NCBI GenBank assembly: GCA_903828235.1
Contig: CAIKLM010000157.1
Coordinates: 1-33,640 of the forward strand
Direction: 5' to 3'
DNA length: 33,640 bases
Source of the DNA: an uncultured beta proteobacterium
Lineage (GTDB): Bacteria > Pseudomonadota > Gammaproteobacteria > Burkholderiales > Burkholderiaceae_C
Below the pieces are notes generated by a model that worked only from the letters and a program-made list of their open reading frames with translations, searched no databases and was not told where the DNA came from. Below are positions 25,663 to 33,531 of this stretch, piece by piece. Numbering within the stretch: the stretch's first letter is position 1; the number at the start of each line of letters is the position of its first letter. The position numbers and the translations under genes were made by a program.

Positions 25663-26391
25663 TCAGCCGCCCAGGCGCCGCCGTCGCAGGCCCAGCGTGG
25701 CCAGGCCGAGCAGGCCCAGGGCCCAGGTGGCCGGCTCCGGCACGGCCGAGACGCGCATGTTGTCGAGCCCGGTCTCCTCGCTGCCGCCGTTGCCCTCCAG
25801 CGCCTCGATCCAGCGCAGCCCGACGATCGGTGCGTCGGCAACGACGCCGAAGAACACCGGCTCGCCCGTCGGGTTGCCGCTGATCGAGAAGTTCGCCGAG
25901 GTGCTGTCGGCGAAGAAGACCGTCATCTGCCCCGGCCCTGCCGCGGTGCTCGGCTCGCCGGGCAGGGCCTCGAAACTGGTGATGTCCAGCGCCAGGGCGC
26001 GGTAGGGCTGCGTCAGCGCCAGCGTGTACTCCGCCAGGCCCGCCTCGCGCGCCGTGCCGCCGTAGCCGAACACGAAGCGTGCGCCGCTGGAATTGACGAA
26101 CACACGCAACTGATCCATGTTGGTGCCGGCGCTGACGCCGGGCAGGAACTCCACGCCGTTCATCTGCGCGCCGTCGCTGAAGCCCTGGAAGGTCTGCACC
26201 AGCGCCGGCTCGCCGACGGCGGCTTCCCAGGTGGCCAGCGTGTCGAAGCTGGCAAACCCTGCCGCACCTACGGGCGCGGCAGCGCCGAGCAAGGCGGAGG
26301 CCAAGGCAGTGGCCGCACCGCCCAAGTCTCGGCGCGGATGGAGTGTGCGAACGCCGGCCGAGCGCCGGAGGGGGAGTGCGGTTCCGTGCAT
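25663..26391 (-). CDS. PEP-CTERM sorting-domain protein of unknown function
   Basis: A 242-residue exported protein. The N-terminus has a long basic, then hydrophobic signal (ALASALLGAAAPVGAAG). The C-terminus is a textbook PEP-CTERM tripartite tail: VPEPATWALGLLGLATLGLRRRR. Exosortase is known to process such tails, and the proteins go to the surface or extracellular matrix. The middle (about 45-215) is a probable beta-sandwich with TFQGFSDGAQMNGVEF and YTLALTQPYRALALDITSFE, similar in style to other PEP-CTERM proteins. The ATG at 26391 follows GGAG. No exosortase or matrix polysaccharide gene is in the window, so the machinery must be elsewhere. Confidence 0.88.
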   Translation of the reverse strand: MHGTALPLRRSAGVRTLHPRRDLGGAATALASALLGAAAPVGAAGFASFDTLATWEAAVGEPALVQTFQGFSDGAQMNGVEFLPGVSAGTNMDQLRVFVNSSGARFVFGYGGTAREAGLAEYTLALTQPYRALALDITSFEALPGEPSTAAGPGQMTVFFADSTSANFSISGNPTGEPVFFGVVADAPIVGLRWIEALEGNGGSEETGLDNMRVSAVPEPATWALGLLGLATLGLRRRRLGG

Positions 26392-26693
26392 GCTGGCTCC
26401 TTGGGCAGTGCCCGCCGCACGAAGGCGGCTCACAGGCTGCCCGCAGCTTACGGCGGCCGTGCGCGGACCGGCCTTGAGTTGGCTCAACGCAGTGCGCCGG
26501 CTGCGCCGGGGCGCAGCCAGGCCAGGCTGCCGCCTTCCGCAGTCTCGCGCTGCCGCGGATCGACAGCCGATCGTTCGTGCGGATCGACGAGCCCCGGGTC
26601 GCCGCGAGCGCGCGGCATGATCACGCGGGCGGGGAGGGTTGATCGTCGGCAGGGATGCCGCGCAGAAGGCTCGACCCGGACCGAGGAGCACCC
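26392..26693. other. 302-bp divergent intergenic region
   Basis: No gene is seen. It contains a small inverted repeat TTGAG-TTGG-CTCAA (26474-26487), which may be an operator, and GC-rich hairpin-prone sequence around 26493-26525. GAGGAG before 26694 is the ribosome site of the downstream plus-strand gene. Confidence 0.4.
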
Positions 26694-27722
26694 ATGGACT
26701 GGTTCGAACGCATCACCGGCTTCCGTGAAGAAGGCTATGCCGCCACGCGCGCGCGCTTGCTCGTGAACGACGGGCACCTGGTGTCCACGGTGAACGGGCG
26801 GCGCCATGCCGTCGGCCGCTTCGAGACCCCGACGCTGGGCGCGCTGCGCAGCCGGCCGATGCCCGGGCCGCCGAACCCGGGCCGCCCCACGCGCGTGAGC
26901 CTGCTGACGGGCGACGCGCGGGCGCTGCACCGCGACCCGGCCTTCGCGGGGGCCACGTTCCAGGTGGCGTCGCAGTTCAACGCGCTGGAGATGGTGGGCC
27001 CGCAGGTCACGCCTGAGCACGGCGTGACGGGCTACATGCACGACGCGACGCAAGGGCCGGCCTGCGCCATCGCGGCCGGTGCGGCGACGATCTGGCGCAA
27101 CTACTTCGCGCCGGTCGGTGGCGGGCACGGGCAGACCGCCGAGCGGCAGATCGACACCCTGGCCGGCCTGGGCGCGGCGCTGGCCGGGCAGCTCGGCCGG
27201 CCACTGCACACGCTCTGGCGCATGCGCAACGGCTATGCGCTGGCCACAGCCGACGGCCTGCGCGCGATCGGCCAGGCCCTGCGGGCGGCGCCCGAGGCGC
27301 GGCTGCAGGCGCTGCGCGCCGAACTGGCCGTGGCCTGGCACCGCGACGTCGAGGTGACGGACGGGCCCGACGAAGGCCGGCCGCGCGTGTCGCAGGTGTT
27401 CTGCTCGGCGCTGCCCGTGGCCTACACGCCGCTGCCCGCCGCCGAGTGGGAGCCCTTCGCCCGGCTGGTGCTGGAGGCCGCCTACGAGGCCACGCTGCGC
27501 ATCGCCGCGGCCACGGCGGCGGCGGGCGGCTCGGCCACCGTGCTGCTGACGCGCCTGGGCGGGGGCGCCTTCGGCAACGCCGACGCCTGGATCGACGACG
27601 CGATCGGGCGGGCGCTGCAGGGCGCGGCGCTCGACGGGCTGGACGTGCGGCTGGTGAGCTTCAGGGCCGATCACCCCGGCTTCGCAGGCATCGCGCAGCG
27701 CTGGGCCGCGCGGGCTGGCTGA
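26694..27722 (+). CDS. Uncharacterised macro-domain-like protein
   Basis: A 342-residue soluble protein with no signal or membrane segment. Conserved-looking blocks are FQVASQFNALEMVGP, then TQGPACAIAAGAATIWRNYF, the helix AERQIDTLAGLGAALA, and near the C-terminus VLLTRLGGGAFGNADAWIDDAI. The glycine-rich LGGGAFGN loop and the preceding beta strand look like the ADP-ribose-binding loop of macro-domain / PARG-type proteins. From memory, similar proteins of unknown function occur also in protists; this is not verified. The ATG at 26694 follows GAGGAG. It converges with the membrane-protein gene 32 bases away. A function in ADP-ribose or nucleotide-derivative metabolism is only a suggestion. Confidence 0.6.
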   Translation: MDWFERITGFREEGYAATRARLLVNDGHLVSTVNGRRHAVGRFETPTLGALRSRPMPGPPNPGRPTRVSLLTGDARALHRDPAFAGATFQVASQFNALEMVGPQVTPEHGVTGYMHDATQGPACAIAAGAATIWRNYFAPVGGGHGQTAERQIDTLAGLGAALAGQLGRPLHTLWRMRNGYALATADGLRAIGQALRAAPEARLQALRAELAVAWHRDVEVTDGPDEGRPRVSQVFCSALPVAYTPLPAAEWEPFARLVLEAAYEATLRIAAATAAAGGSATVLLTRLGGGAFGNADAWIDDAIGRALQGAALDGLDVRLVSFRADHPGFAGIAQRWAARAG

Positions 27723-27754
27723 GCGCCTTGCCGCCCACTGGGCGAACGCCCGCG

Positions 27755-28567
27755 TCAGCGCGGCCGCTCGGGGGTGGCCATCGCCGGGCCGTCGGGCTGG
27801 CAGGCCCGGGCGGGCCCGGCCCGCGCCAGCAGGCCCAGCCGGGCCAGCAGCGCGCCGCAGGCCGCCGACAGCGCCAGCGCCCAGCCGGCCCCCAGGGGCT
27901 GCGCCAGCAGCGCGAAGGTGAACAGGAAGCCCGCGCTGGCCGCCACCCCGGGCACGTAGCCGACGACGAACCTCGCCACGTCGCCCGGCCGGCCGGCGTG
28001 CAGCAGGTGCACCAGGGCAAAGCCGCTGATCACCGGCAAGGCTGCCGCAGCCCCGGCCCAGAACGGGCTGGCCTGCGTGGCCACGAAGGCCGAGGCCGCG
28101 CCGACCGCACCCGACACCGACGCACTCAGCCAGGGTTCGCCGCGCACGTTGCGCACGGCGCCGCCCGACCAGGGCTCGCGGCGCAGCCGGTGCCACGCCA
28201 GGAAGGCCGCGCCCAGCGCCAGCAGCAGCAGTGGGGCCGGCTGCTCGCGCAGCGGGTGCAGCGCAGCCAGGCAGACCCCCAGCGCCAGCAGCGCCCGCGC
28301 CAGGGCCCCCGCGGCGCCGTGCCGCCGTGCCGCCAGCGCGAAGGCCAGCGCGAACACCGAGGCGGCGGCGCAGGCCGCCAGCCCGCCGACGGCGCTGTGC
28401 GAGGCCACGGCCTCGCCGCGATCGGCCACCAGCCACATCAGCGCGGGCGCCGAGACCACGGGCAGTCCGGCGAGCAGGCCCGCCGCGTGGCGGCCCAGCT
28501 GGCGTGCCGCCAGCATCACCGCGGCGACCGTCATCGCGGTCAGTACGGCCTTCCAGCCCCAGCCCAT
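27755..28567 (-). CDS. Polytopic membrane protein of unknown function
   Basis: A 270-residue protein made almost entirely of hydrophobic segments, perhaps eight or nine membrane spans. Examples are AVLTAMTVAAVMLAARQL, LLAGLPVVSAPALMWLVA, AACAAASVFALAFALAA and GFLFTFALLAQPLGAGWAL. The ATG at 28567 follows GGGGAGA. The GLPVVSAP and ALPVISGFA stretches may be two related halves, as in some small transporter families. No family can be named with confidence. It is divergent from the acyl-CoA ligase gene, with 161 bases between. Confidence 0.7.
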   Translation of the reverse strand: MGWGWKAVLTAMTVAAVMLAARQLGRHAAGLLAGLPVVSAPALMWLVADRGEAVASHSAVGGLAACAAASVFALAFALAARRHGAAGALARALLALGVCLAALHPLREQPAPLLLLALGAAFLAWHRLRREPWSGGAVRNVRGEPWLSASVSGAVGAASAFVATQASPFWAGAAAALPVISGFALVHLLHAGRPGDVARFVVGYVPGVAASAGFLFTFALLAQPLGAGWALALSAACGALLARLGLLARAGPARACQPDGPAMATPERPR

Positions 28568-28728
28568 GCGCTGTCTCCCCCAGGCTGGCGCTGCGGCGCA
28601 GCGCACACGGCCTCCAGTGGGAATACGTCACTCGGGGGTCGATCCGGACACCGCTGCCGGCTACGATGGACCGCCCCAAACGGAGCCCGTGGGCCGCGAT
28701 GGCTGCCGGCCCATTGGCACGACCCCGC

Positions 28729-30273
28729 ATGAACCTCGCCCAGCTGCTGGCCCGCCAGGCGCGCGCGGCCCCCGACCGAGCCACCGTCTTCGACGGCCCG
28801 CGCCCCTGGGCCAGCCACGCCGGGTGGGCGGCGCGCAGCGCCGGCCTGGCGCAGCGCCTGCGCGGCGCCGGGCTGCAGCCGGGCGATCGCGTGCTGCTGT
28901 TCATGCGCAACCACCCGCGCTACCTCGAGATCCTGTGGGCGGCGTGGTGGGCGGGGCTGGTGGTGGTGCCCGTAAACGCCAAGCTGCATCCGGCCGAGGC
29001 CGGGTGGATCGCCGGCGACGCCGGGGCGCGCTGGGGCTTCGTCACGGCAGACGTCGCGCCCGGCCCGCTGCCCGGGCTGGAGCGGCAGGTCGACGTCGAG
29101 TCGGGCGAGGCCGACGCGCTGCTGGCGCCCGCGCCCGACTGGACCGCGGTGCCGATCGCCGAGCGCGCGCCCGCCGACCTGGCCTGGCTCTTCTACACCA
29201 GCGGCACCACCGGGCGCCCCAAGGGGGTGATGCTCACGCACCGCAACCTGGTGACGATGGGGCTGGCCTACTTCGCCGACGTCGACCCCGCCACGCCCGA
29301 CGACGCGATGGCCTACGCCGCGCCCATGTCGCACGGCTGCGGGCTGTACGCGATCCCGCACCTGATGGCCGGCGCGCGCCACGTGGTGCCGGCCTCGGGC
29401 GGGGTCGACCCCGTCGAGCTGTTCGAGCTGGGCCGCGCGATCGGGCCGCTCAGCACCTTTGCCGCGCCCACCATCGTGCGGCGGCTGGTGGAGCACTGCG
29501 AGCGCGCCGGGCTGGGCCCGGCCGAGGCCGCGGCCGCCTTCAAGACCATCGTCTACGGCGGCGCGCCGATGTACGGGGCCGACATCGAGCGCGCGCTGGC
29601 CGTGATGGGCCCGCGCTTCGTGCAGATCTACGGCCAGGGCGAGACGCCGATGACGGCCACCGCGCTGGCGCGGCGCCACCTGGCCGACCGCGCGCACCCG
29701 CGCCACCGCGAGCGGCTGGCCTCGGTGGGCGTGGCGCAGACGCCGGTGCAGGTGCGCGTGGCCGACGCCGAGGGCCGCGACCTGCCCCCTGGCGAGGCCG
29801 GCGAGGTGCTCGTGCGCGGCGACACGGTGATGGCCGGCTACTGGCGCAACCCCGAGGCCACCGCCGCCGCGCTGCAGGGCGGCTGGCTGTGGACCGGCGA
29901 CGTGGGCAGCCTGGACGCCGACGGCTTCCTGACGCTGAAGGACCGCAGCAAGGACCTGCTGATCAGCGGCGGCTCCAACATCTACCCGCGCGAGGTGGAG
30001 GAGGTGCTGCTCACCGCGCCCGGCGTGGCCGAGGCGGCCGTGGTGGGCGCGCCCGATGCCGAGTGGGGCGAAGTCGTCGTCGCCTTCGTCGTGCCGCGCC
30101 CGGGCATGACGCCGTCCGAGGCGGCGCTCGACGCGCACTGCCTGGAGCGCATCGCGCGCTTCAAGCGACCCAAGCGCTATGTGTTCGTCGACGAGCTGCC
30201 CAAAAACGCCTACGGCAAGGTGCTGAAGACCGCGCTGCGGGCGCGGCTGCGCGACGGGGGCTCGCTTGGTTGA
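28729..30273 (+). CDS. AMP-dependent acyl-CoA ligase
   Basis: A 514-residue adenylate-forming ligase (acid + ATP + CoA to acyl-CoA + AMP + PPi). Landmarks are FYTSGTTGRPKGVMLTHRN (155-173), IVYGGAPMYGADIERA, QIYGQGETPMT, GWLWTGDVGSLDADGFL, DRSKDLLISGGSNIYPREVE and the C-terminal LPKNAYGKVLKTALR with catalytic lysine near K497. It resembles long-chain or aromatic acid ligases; the chain length preferred is not readable. The ATG at 28729 is chosen by the family-like start MNLAQLLARQ. The NUDIX gene overlaps its last 8 bases. It is distinct from the acetoacetyl-CoA-synthetase-like gene and too far away to assume shared function. Confidence 0.9.
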   Translation: MNLAQLLARQARAAPDRATVFDGPRPWASHAGWAARSAGLAQRLRGAGLQPGDRVLLFMRNHPRYLEILWAAWWAGLVVVPVNAKLHPAEAGWIAGDAGARWGFVTADVAPGPLPGLERQVDVESGEADALLAPAPDWTAVPIAERAPADLAWLFYTSGTTGRPKGVMLTHRNLVTMGLAYFADVDPATPDDAMAYAAPMSHGCGLYAIPHLMAGARHVVPASGGVDPVELFELGRAIGPLSTFAAPTIVRRLVEHCERAGLGPAEAAAAFKTIVYGGAPMYGADIERALAVMGPRFVQIYGQGETPMTATALARRHLADRAHPRHRERLASVGVAQTPVQVRVADAEGRDLPPGEAGEVLVRGDTVMAGYWRNPEATAAALQGGWLWTGDVGSLDADGFLTLKDRSKDLLISGGSNIYPREVEEVLLTAPGVAEAAVVGAPDAEWGEVVVAFVVPRPGMTPSEAALDAHCLERIARFKRPKRYVFVDELPKNAYGKVLKTALRARLRDGGSLG

Positions 30274-30940
30274 ACCCCCGGCCGAGGCGGCCGCCTGGGA
30301 GCCCCCCGCCCTGCGCGACCGCCTCGCGCGCTTCCAGCCGCAGCCGCTGCCGGCCGAGGGCCTGCGCCGCGCCGCGGTGGCCCTGGTGTGCACCGAGGCC
30401 GGCCACGGCGCCGGGCTGCCCGGCTTCCCCGAGCACACTTGCTGGCAGTCCGACCCCGCGCTGCTGCTGACGCGCCGCGCCGAGTCGCTGCGCGCCCACG
30501 CCGGCCAGTGGGCGCTGCCCGGCGGCCGCATCGACGACGGCGAGACCCCCGAGGCGGCGGCCCGGCGCGAGCTGCTCGAGGAACTCGGCCTGGCGCTGCC
30601 GCCCGAGGCCGTGCTGGGCCGGCTCGACGACTACGCCACGCGCTCGGGCTACGTGATCACGCCGGTGCTGCTGTGGGGCGGTGCCGCGCGCGAGGTGACG
30701 CCCAACCCGGCCGAGGTGGCGGCCGTGCACCGCCTGCCCGCCAGCGAGCTGCTGCGCGCCGACGCGCCCATCCTCAACCAGGTGCGCGGGGCGCCGCACC
30801 CGGTGCTGCGCATGCCGCTGGGCCCGCACTGGGTGGCGGCGCCCACGGCCGCCTTCCTGTACCAGTTCCGCGAGTGGCTGCTGCTCGGCCGCGGCACGCG
30901 CGTGGCGCACTTCGACCAGCCCCGATTCGCCTGGCGCTGA
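30266..30940 (+). CDS. NUDIX hydrolase, CoA-pyrophosphatase-like
   Basis: A 224-residue NUDIX enzyme. The NUDIX box reads GGRIDDGETPEAAARRELLEELGL (GGRIDDGE, then RRELLEELGL), and it is preceded by LLLTRRAESLRAHAGQWALPGG. That upstream LLTRR..LR.H.GQ pattern is the mark of the group that cleaves CoA and its derivatives to phosphopantetheine and 3',5'-ADP. The start is taken at TTG 30266, inside the ligase stop region, with GGGGG just upstream. Overlap with an acyl-CoA ligase fits a role in CoA or acyl-CoA turnover. Confidence 0.87.
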   Translation: MVEPPAEAAAWEPPALRDRLARFQPQPLPAEGLRRAAVALVCTEAGHGAGLPGFPEHTCWQSDPALLLTRRAESLRAHAGQWALPGGRIDDGETPEAAARRELLEELGLALPPEAVLGRLDDYATRSGYVITPVLLWGGAAREVTPNPAEVAAVHRLPASELLRADAPILNQVRGAPHPVLRMPLGPHWVAAPTAAFLYQFREWLLLGRGTRVAHFDQPRFAWR

Positions 30941-30944
30941 GCGG

Positions 30945-30964
30945 GGCCGGCCGACGATCCGGCC
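30945..30964. terminator. GC hairpin between convergent genes
   Basis: GGCCGG (30945-30950) pairs with CCGGCC (30959-30964) over an 8-base loop. It follows the NUDIX stop and precedes (in the other direction follows) the protease stop. With no T-run it is a possible, weak bidirectional terminator. Confidence 0.35.
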
Positions 30965-30991
30965 AACGACCGGGCCGTCGTCCGCCCGCCC

Positions 30992-33148
30992 TCAGCGCAC
31001 CACGCCCACCGTGGCCTGCGTGAGCGGGCCCGGCGCGTAGCTCAGCCAGGCGCGGCTCACGGCCTTCACCTCGAACACCGCGCCGGTGTGGGTGCTGCCG
31101 AGCGCGGGGCCCGTCCAGGCCACGCGGCACTGGCCGTTGACCGCCGTCTGGCAGGCCACGGTCTGCAGGCCCACGACGCGCGCGCCGCTGTGGATGCGCA
31201 GCAGGCCCTGCACCACCGCGCCGGCCACCGGGGCGCGCTGGCCGTCGGCCAGGGTCACGTTGAACTGCGGCGTCCACTGCGGCGAGTTCGTCGCCGGCCG
31301 CACCATGCTGCCGCTGAGCGCCGACACGCTGGCCATGGGGGCGGCGGGCTGAGCCACCTGCGCGCTGCGCACGCCGGTGCCGGCATCGGCCATCTGCGGG
31401 CCCGACAGGCCGGTGAGGGCCACCGTGATCCGCGGCGTCGCGCCCCAGGCCGCCGGCGGGCCGGCCAGCGTGCAGCGGCCGTCGGCCGCCGTGGTGCAGC
31501 CGGCCTCGGCCGCGCTGTGCGAGAAGCGGCCGGCCACGCGCGCGCCGGCCACGGCCGCGCCCTGCGCGTTGACCACCTGCACCGTGGCGCTGGCCGTCCA
31601 CAGCCCCGGGGTGGGCACTGCGGTGGCCATGGTGATGGCCGCGGGGCGGATGGCGACGCTGGGCGGCGGCGGCGGCGCGGTGCCGTCGCTGGCGTAGAGC
31701 AGCCCCCGCGGCGTAGCGCCGGTGACGCCGAGCACGGCGTTGGGCGTGGCGTCCTGCAGCAGGCGGGCGCGCACCTGGGCCGCGGTGGCGGCGGGCTGGG
31801 CCTGCAGCAGCAGCGCGGCCACGCCGGCGGCGTGCGGCGCCGCCATCGAGGTGCCGCTCATGCCCACCACGGCCGTGGCCGACGCGATGCCGGCCGACGC
31901 GATGTTCACCCCCGGCGCCCACAGCGCCACGCAGGTGCCGGCGTTGGAGAACGAGGCCTTGGCGTCGGCCGTGTCGCTGGCCGCCACCGTCACCAGGCCG
32001 GCCGCCCGCCCCGGCGACTGCGTGCAGGCGTCGACGTTGCTGTTGCCCGCGGCGGCCACCACCGTGAAGCCGGCGCTCACCAGGCGCTGCGCCGCGGCGT
32101 CCAGCGCCGCGAAGGCCGGGCCACCCAGGCTCATGTTCACCACGCCGGGGCGCGAGCCGTTGGCGGCGATCCAGTCCAGCCCCGCCAGCAGATGCGTGCC
32201 GGTGCCGCTGCCGCGGCAGTCGAGCACGCGCACGGGCACCACGCTGGCCCCCGGGGCCACGCCCAGCGTGCTGCCGGCGGCGGTGCCGGCGACGTGGGTG
32301 CCGTGGCCGTGGCAGTCGCGCGTGCCCTGGCCGTCGGCGATGGCGCTGAAGCCGCTGCGCAGCCGGGTGCCGAACTGGGCGTGCGGGCTGACGCCGGTGT
32401 CGACCACGTGCACCGTCACGCCCTGGCCGGTGCGGCTGTGGCGGAACGCGCCGTCGAAGACGCGGGCGCGCTGGTCGAGCCGGTCCACGCCCCAGGCGCG
32501 GCTGTCCAGCAGGCGCACCGGCGCCGACTGTTCGACGGCGAGCAGGCGGTCGAGCTCGACGCCGTCCACGGCCGGGTCGCGCGCCAGCTGGTCGGCCACG
32601 GCCTGGGCCTGGTCGAAGGGCACGGTGAGGACGAAGCCCTCCAGGGCGTGCGCGAAGCGCTGGCCCAGCGCCGCCCGCGGCGAGGCGGCGCGCACCGAGC
32701 GCGCCATCACCTCGTCGACGGCGGTGGCCACGGCGGCGGCCTTGGACGCGAGCTGCCGGGCGTGCTGCGCCGCGGCGTCGCCGCCCTCGCCGCTGCCGCC
32801 ACCCAGCATCGTGGCGCGGTTGTCCGGCGGCACGGCGGCCGGGTTCAGCCGCACCACGAGGCGCACCTCGTCGCTGCCGGCGGCATCGGCCAGCGCCGCC
32901 TGGGCCGCGCGCACGGTGGCCTCCTGGCCGGGCTGCCACAGCATGAACCGGCGGCCCTCGGTGCCGTTGCCGACGGCGATGTCGGCACTGGCACCGGCAC
33001 CGGCTTCGGCCGGCTCGGGCGCGGCCGGCTCGCCGCCGCCGCCGCCGCAGGCCGACAGCAGCAGCAGCGTGGCGCACAGTGGCACGGCGGCCGCGCGCCA
33101 CGTGGCGCCGTGAAGGGAAGATCGCAGGGGGTTCGGGTTCAGGGCCAT
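30992..33148 (-). CDS. Subtilisin-family (S8) serine protease, predicted lipoprotein
   Basis: A 718-residue secreted protease. The signal peptide ends in LLLSAC (C34) and a glycine run, so it is probably lipid-anchored. Residues 70-205 look like an inhibitor-I9-type propeptide (VRLVVRLNPAAV, then FVLTVPFDQAQAVADQL). The catalytic domain has D250 in VHVVDTGVSP, H282 in CHGHGTHVAGTAAG, the oxyanion asparagine N369 in AAAGNSN and S434 in MSGTSMAAPHAAG. Paired cysteines resemble the proteinase K group. After a proline run near 500 come two Ig-like beta repeats, each with a cysteine pair (AEAGCTTAADGRCTL and VACQTAVNGQCRVAW). Its leader carries a cyclic-di-GMP riboswitch, so expression is probably tied to lifestyle switching. 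Confidence 0.93.
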   Translation of the reverse strand: MALNPNPLRSSLHGATWRAAAVPLCATLLLLSACGGGGGEPAAPEPAEAGAGASADIAVGNGTEGRRFMLWQPGQEATVRAAQAALADAAGSDEVRLVVRLNPAAVPPDNRATMLGGGSGEGGDAAAQHARQLASKAAAVATAVDEVMARSVRAASPRAALGQRFAHALEGFVLTVPFDQAQAVADQLARDPAVDGVELDRLLAVEQSAPVRLLDSRAWGVDRLDQRARVFDGAFRHSRTGQGVTVHVVDTGVSPHAQFGTRLRSGFSAIADGQGTRDCHGHGTHVAGTAAGSTLGVAPGASVVPVRVLDCRGSGTGTHLLAGLDWIAANGSRPGVVNMSLGGPAFAALDAAAQRLVSAGFTVVAAAGNSNVDACTQSPGRAAGLVTVAASDTADAKASFSNAGTCVALWAPGVNIASAGIASATAVVGMSGTSMAAPHAAGVAALLLQAQPAATAAQVRARLLQDATPNAVLGVTGATPRGLLYASDGTAPPPPPSVAIRPAAITMATAVPTPGLWTASATVQVVNAQGAAVAGARVAGRFSHSAAEAGCTTAADGRCTLAGPPAAWGATPRITVALTGLSGPQMADAGTGVRSAQVAQPAAPMASVSALSGSMVRPATNSPQWTPQFNVTLADGQRAPVAGAVVQGLLRIHSGARVVGLQTVACQTAVNGQCRVAWTGPALGSTHTGAVFEVKAVSRAWLSYAPGPLTQATVGVVR

Positions 33149-33230
33149 CGCTCGCGTTCCGTCTGGAGGTGCGGTTGCACGGGGCGAGGGCCTGACCGGA
33201 AACAGCGTGCGCAGCCGGCACCGGGTGTGC

Positions 33231-33253
33231 CGCCACGCCCGGCCGCCGTGGCG
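33231..33253 (-). promoter_or_regulatory. Hairpin between the riboswitch aptamer and the protease start
   Basis: CGCCACG (33231-33237) and CGTGGCG (33247-33253) form a perfect 7-bp stem with a 9-base loop. It lies just downstream of the aptamer in the transcript and could belong to the expression platform. No U-run follows, so it is not a classical terminator. Confidence 0.4.
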
Positions 33254-33261
33254 ACCGCGCT

Positions 33262-33340
33262 GGCAACCCCGCTACCGTGGCACCACGCGGTGGTGCTGTA
33301 GGCCGGAGGCTTTGCGTCCCGGCCTTTCGACCGGTTTGCC
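33262..33340 (-). ncRNA. Cyclic di-GMP-I (GEMM) riboswitch aptamer
   Basis: Read on the minus strand, the transcript has the conserved GEMM-I parts in order. GGCAAACC is at 33340-33333. A stem follows that is closed by a GAAA tetraloop (CCGGTCGAAAGGCCGG, 33334-33319). Then come GGGACGCAAAGCC (33320-33308), TCCGGCC (33307-33301), a second perfect 7-bp stem GCACCAC-CGC-GTGGTGC (33296-33280) and GGTAGCGGGGTTGCC (33276-33262). The final TTGCC pairs with the opening GGCAA to close the fold. Family knowledge: this RNA binds cyclic di-GMP. It sits about 113 bases before the start codon of the S8 protease. Whether the ligand switches expression on or off is not visible. Confidence 0.93.
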
Positions 33341-33531
33341 CTCGGGAAGGAATGTAACGCTTTGTTGCAGACCGTGCCGTGCGGCGGTCGTGAATGGCGT
33401 CACGGGCCGGCGCCGTTCGGGCGACGGCCGCCCGGGTTTGGCTCGCAGCGCGCGGGCGTGGCGACGGCTGCTCAACTTCCGCCGGGCGCGGCCGACAACA
33501 GACGCATCGGTTCATCTCGATCGGAGGTCTC

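Noticed and set aside
31088..33301. Plus-strand 737-codon open frame opposite the protease
   Set aside because: Low-complexity Ala/Gly/Arg/His composition and antisense to an S8 protease with an intact triad.
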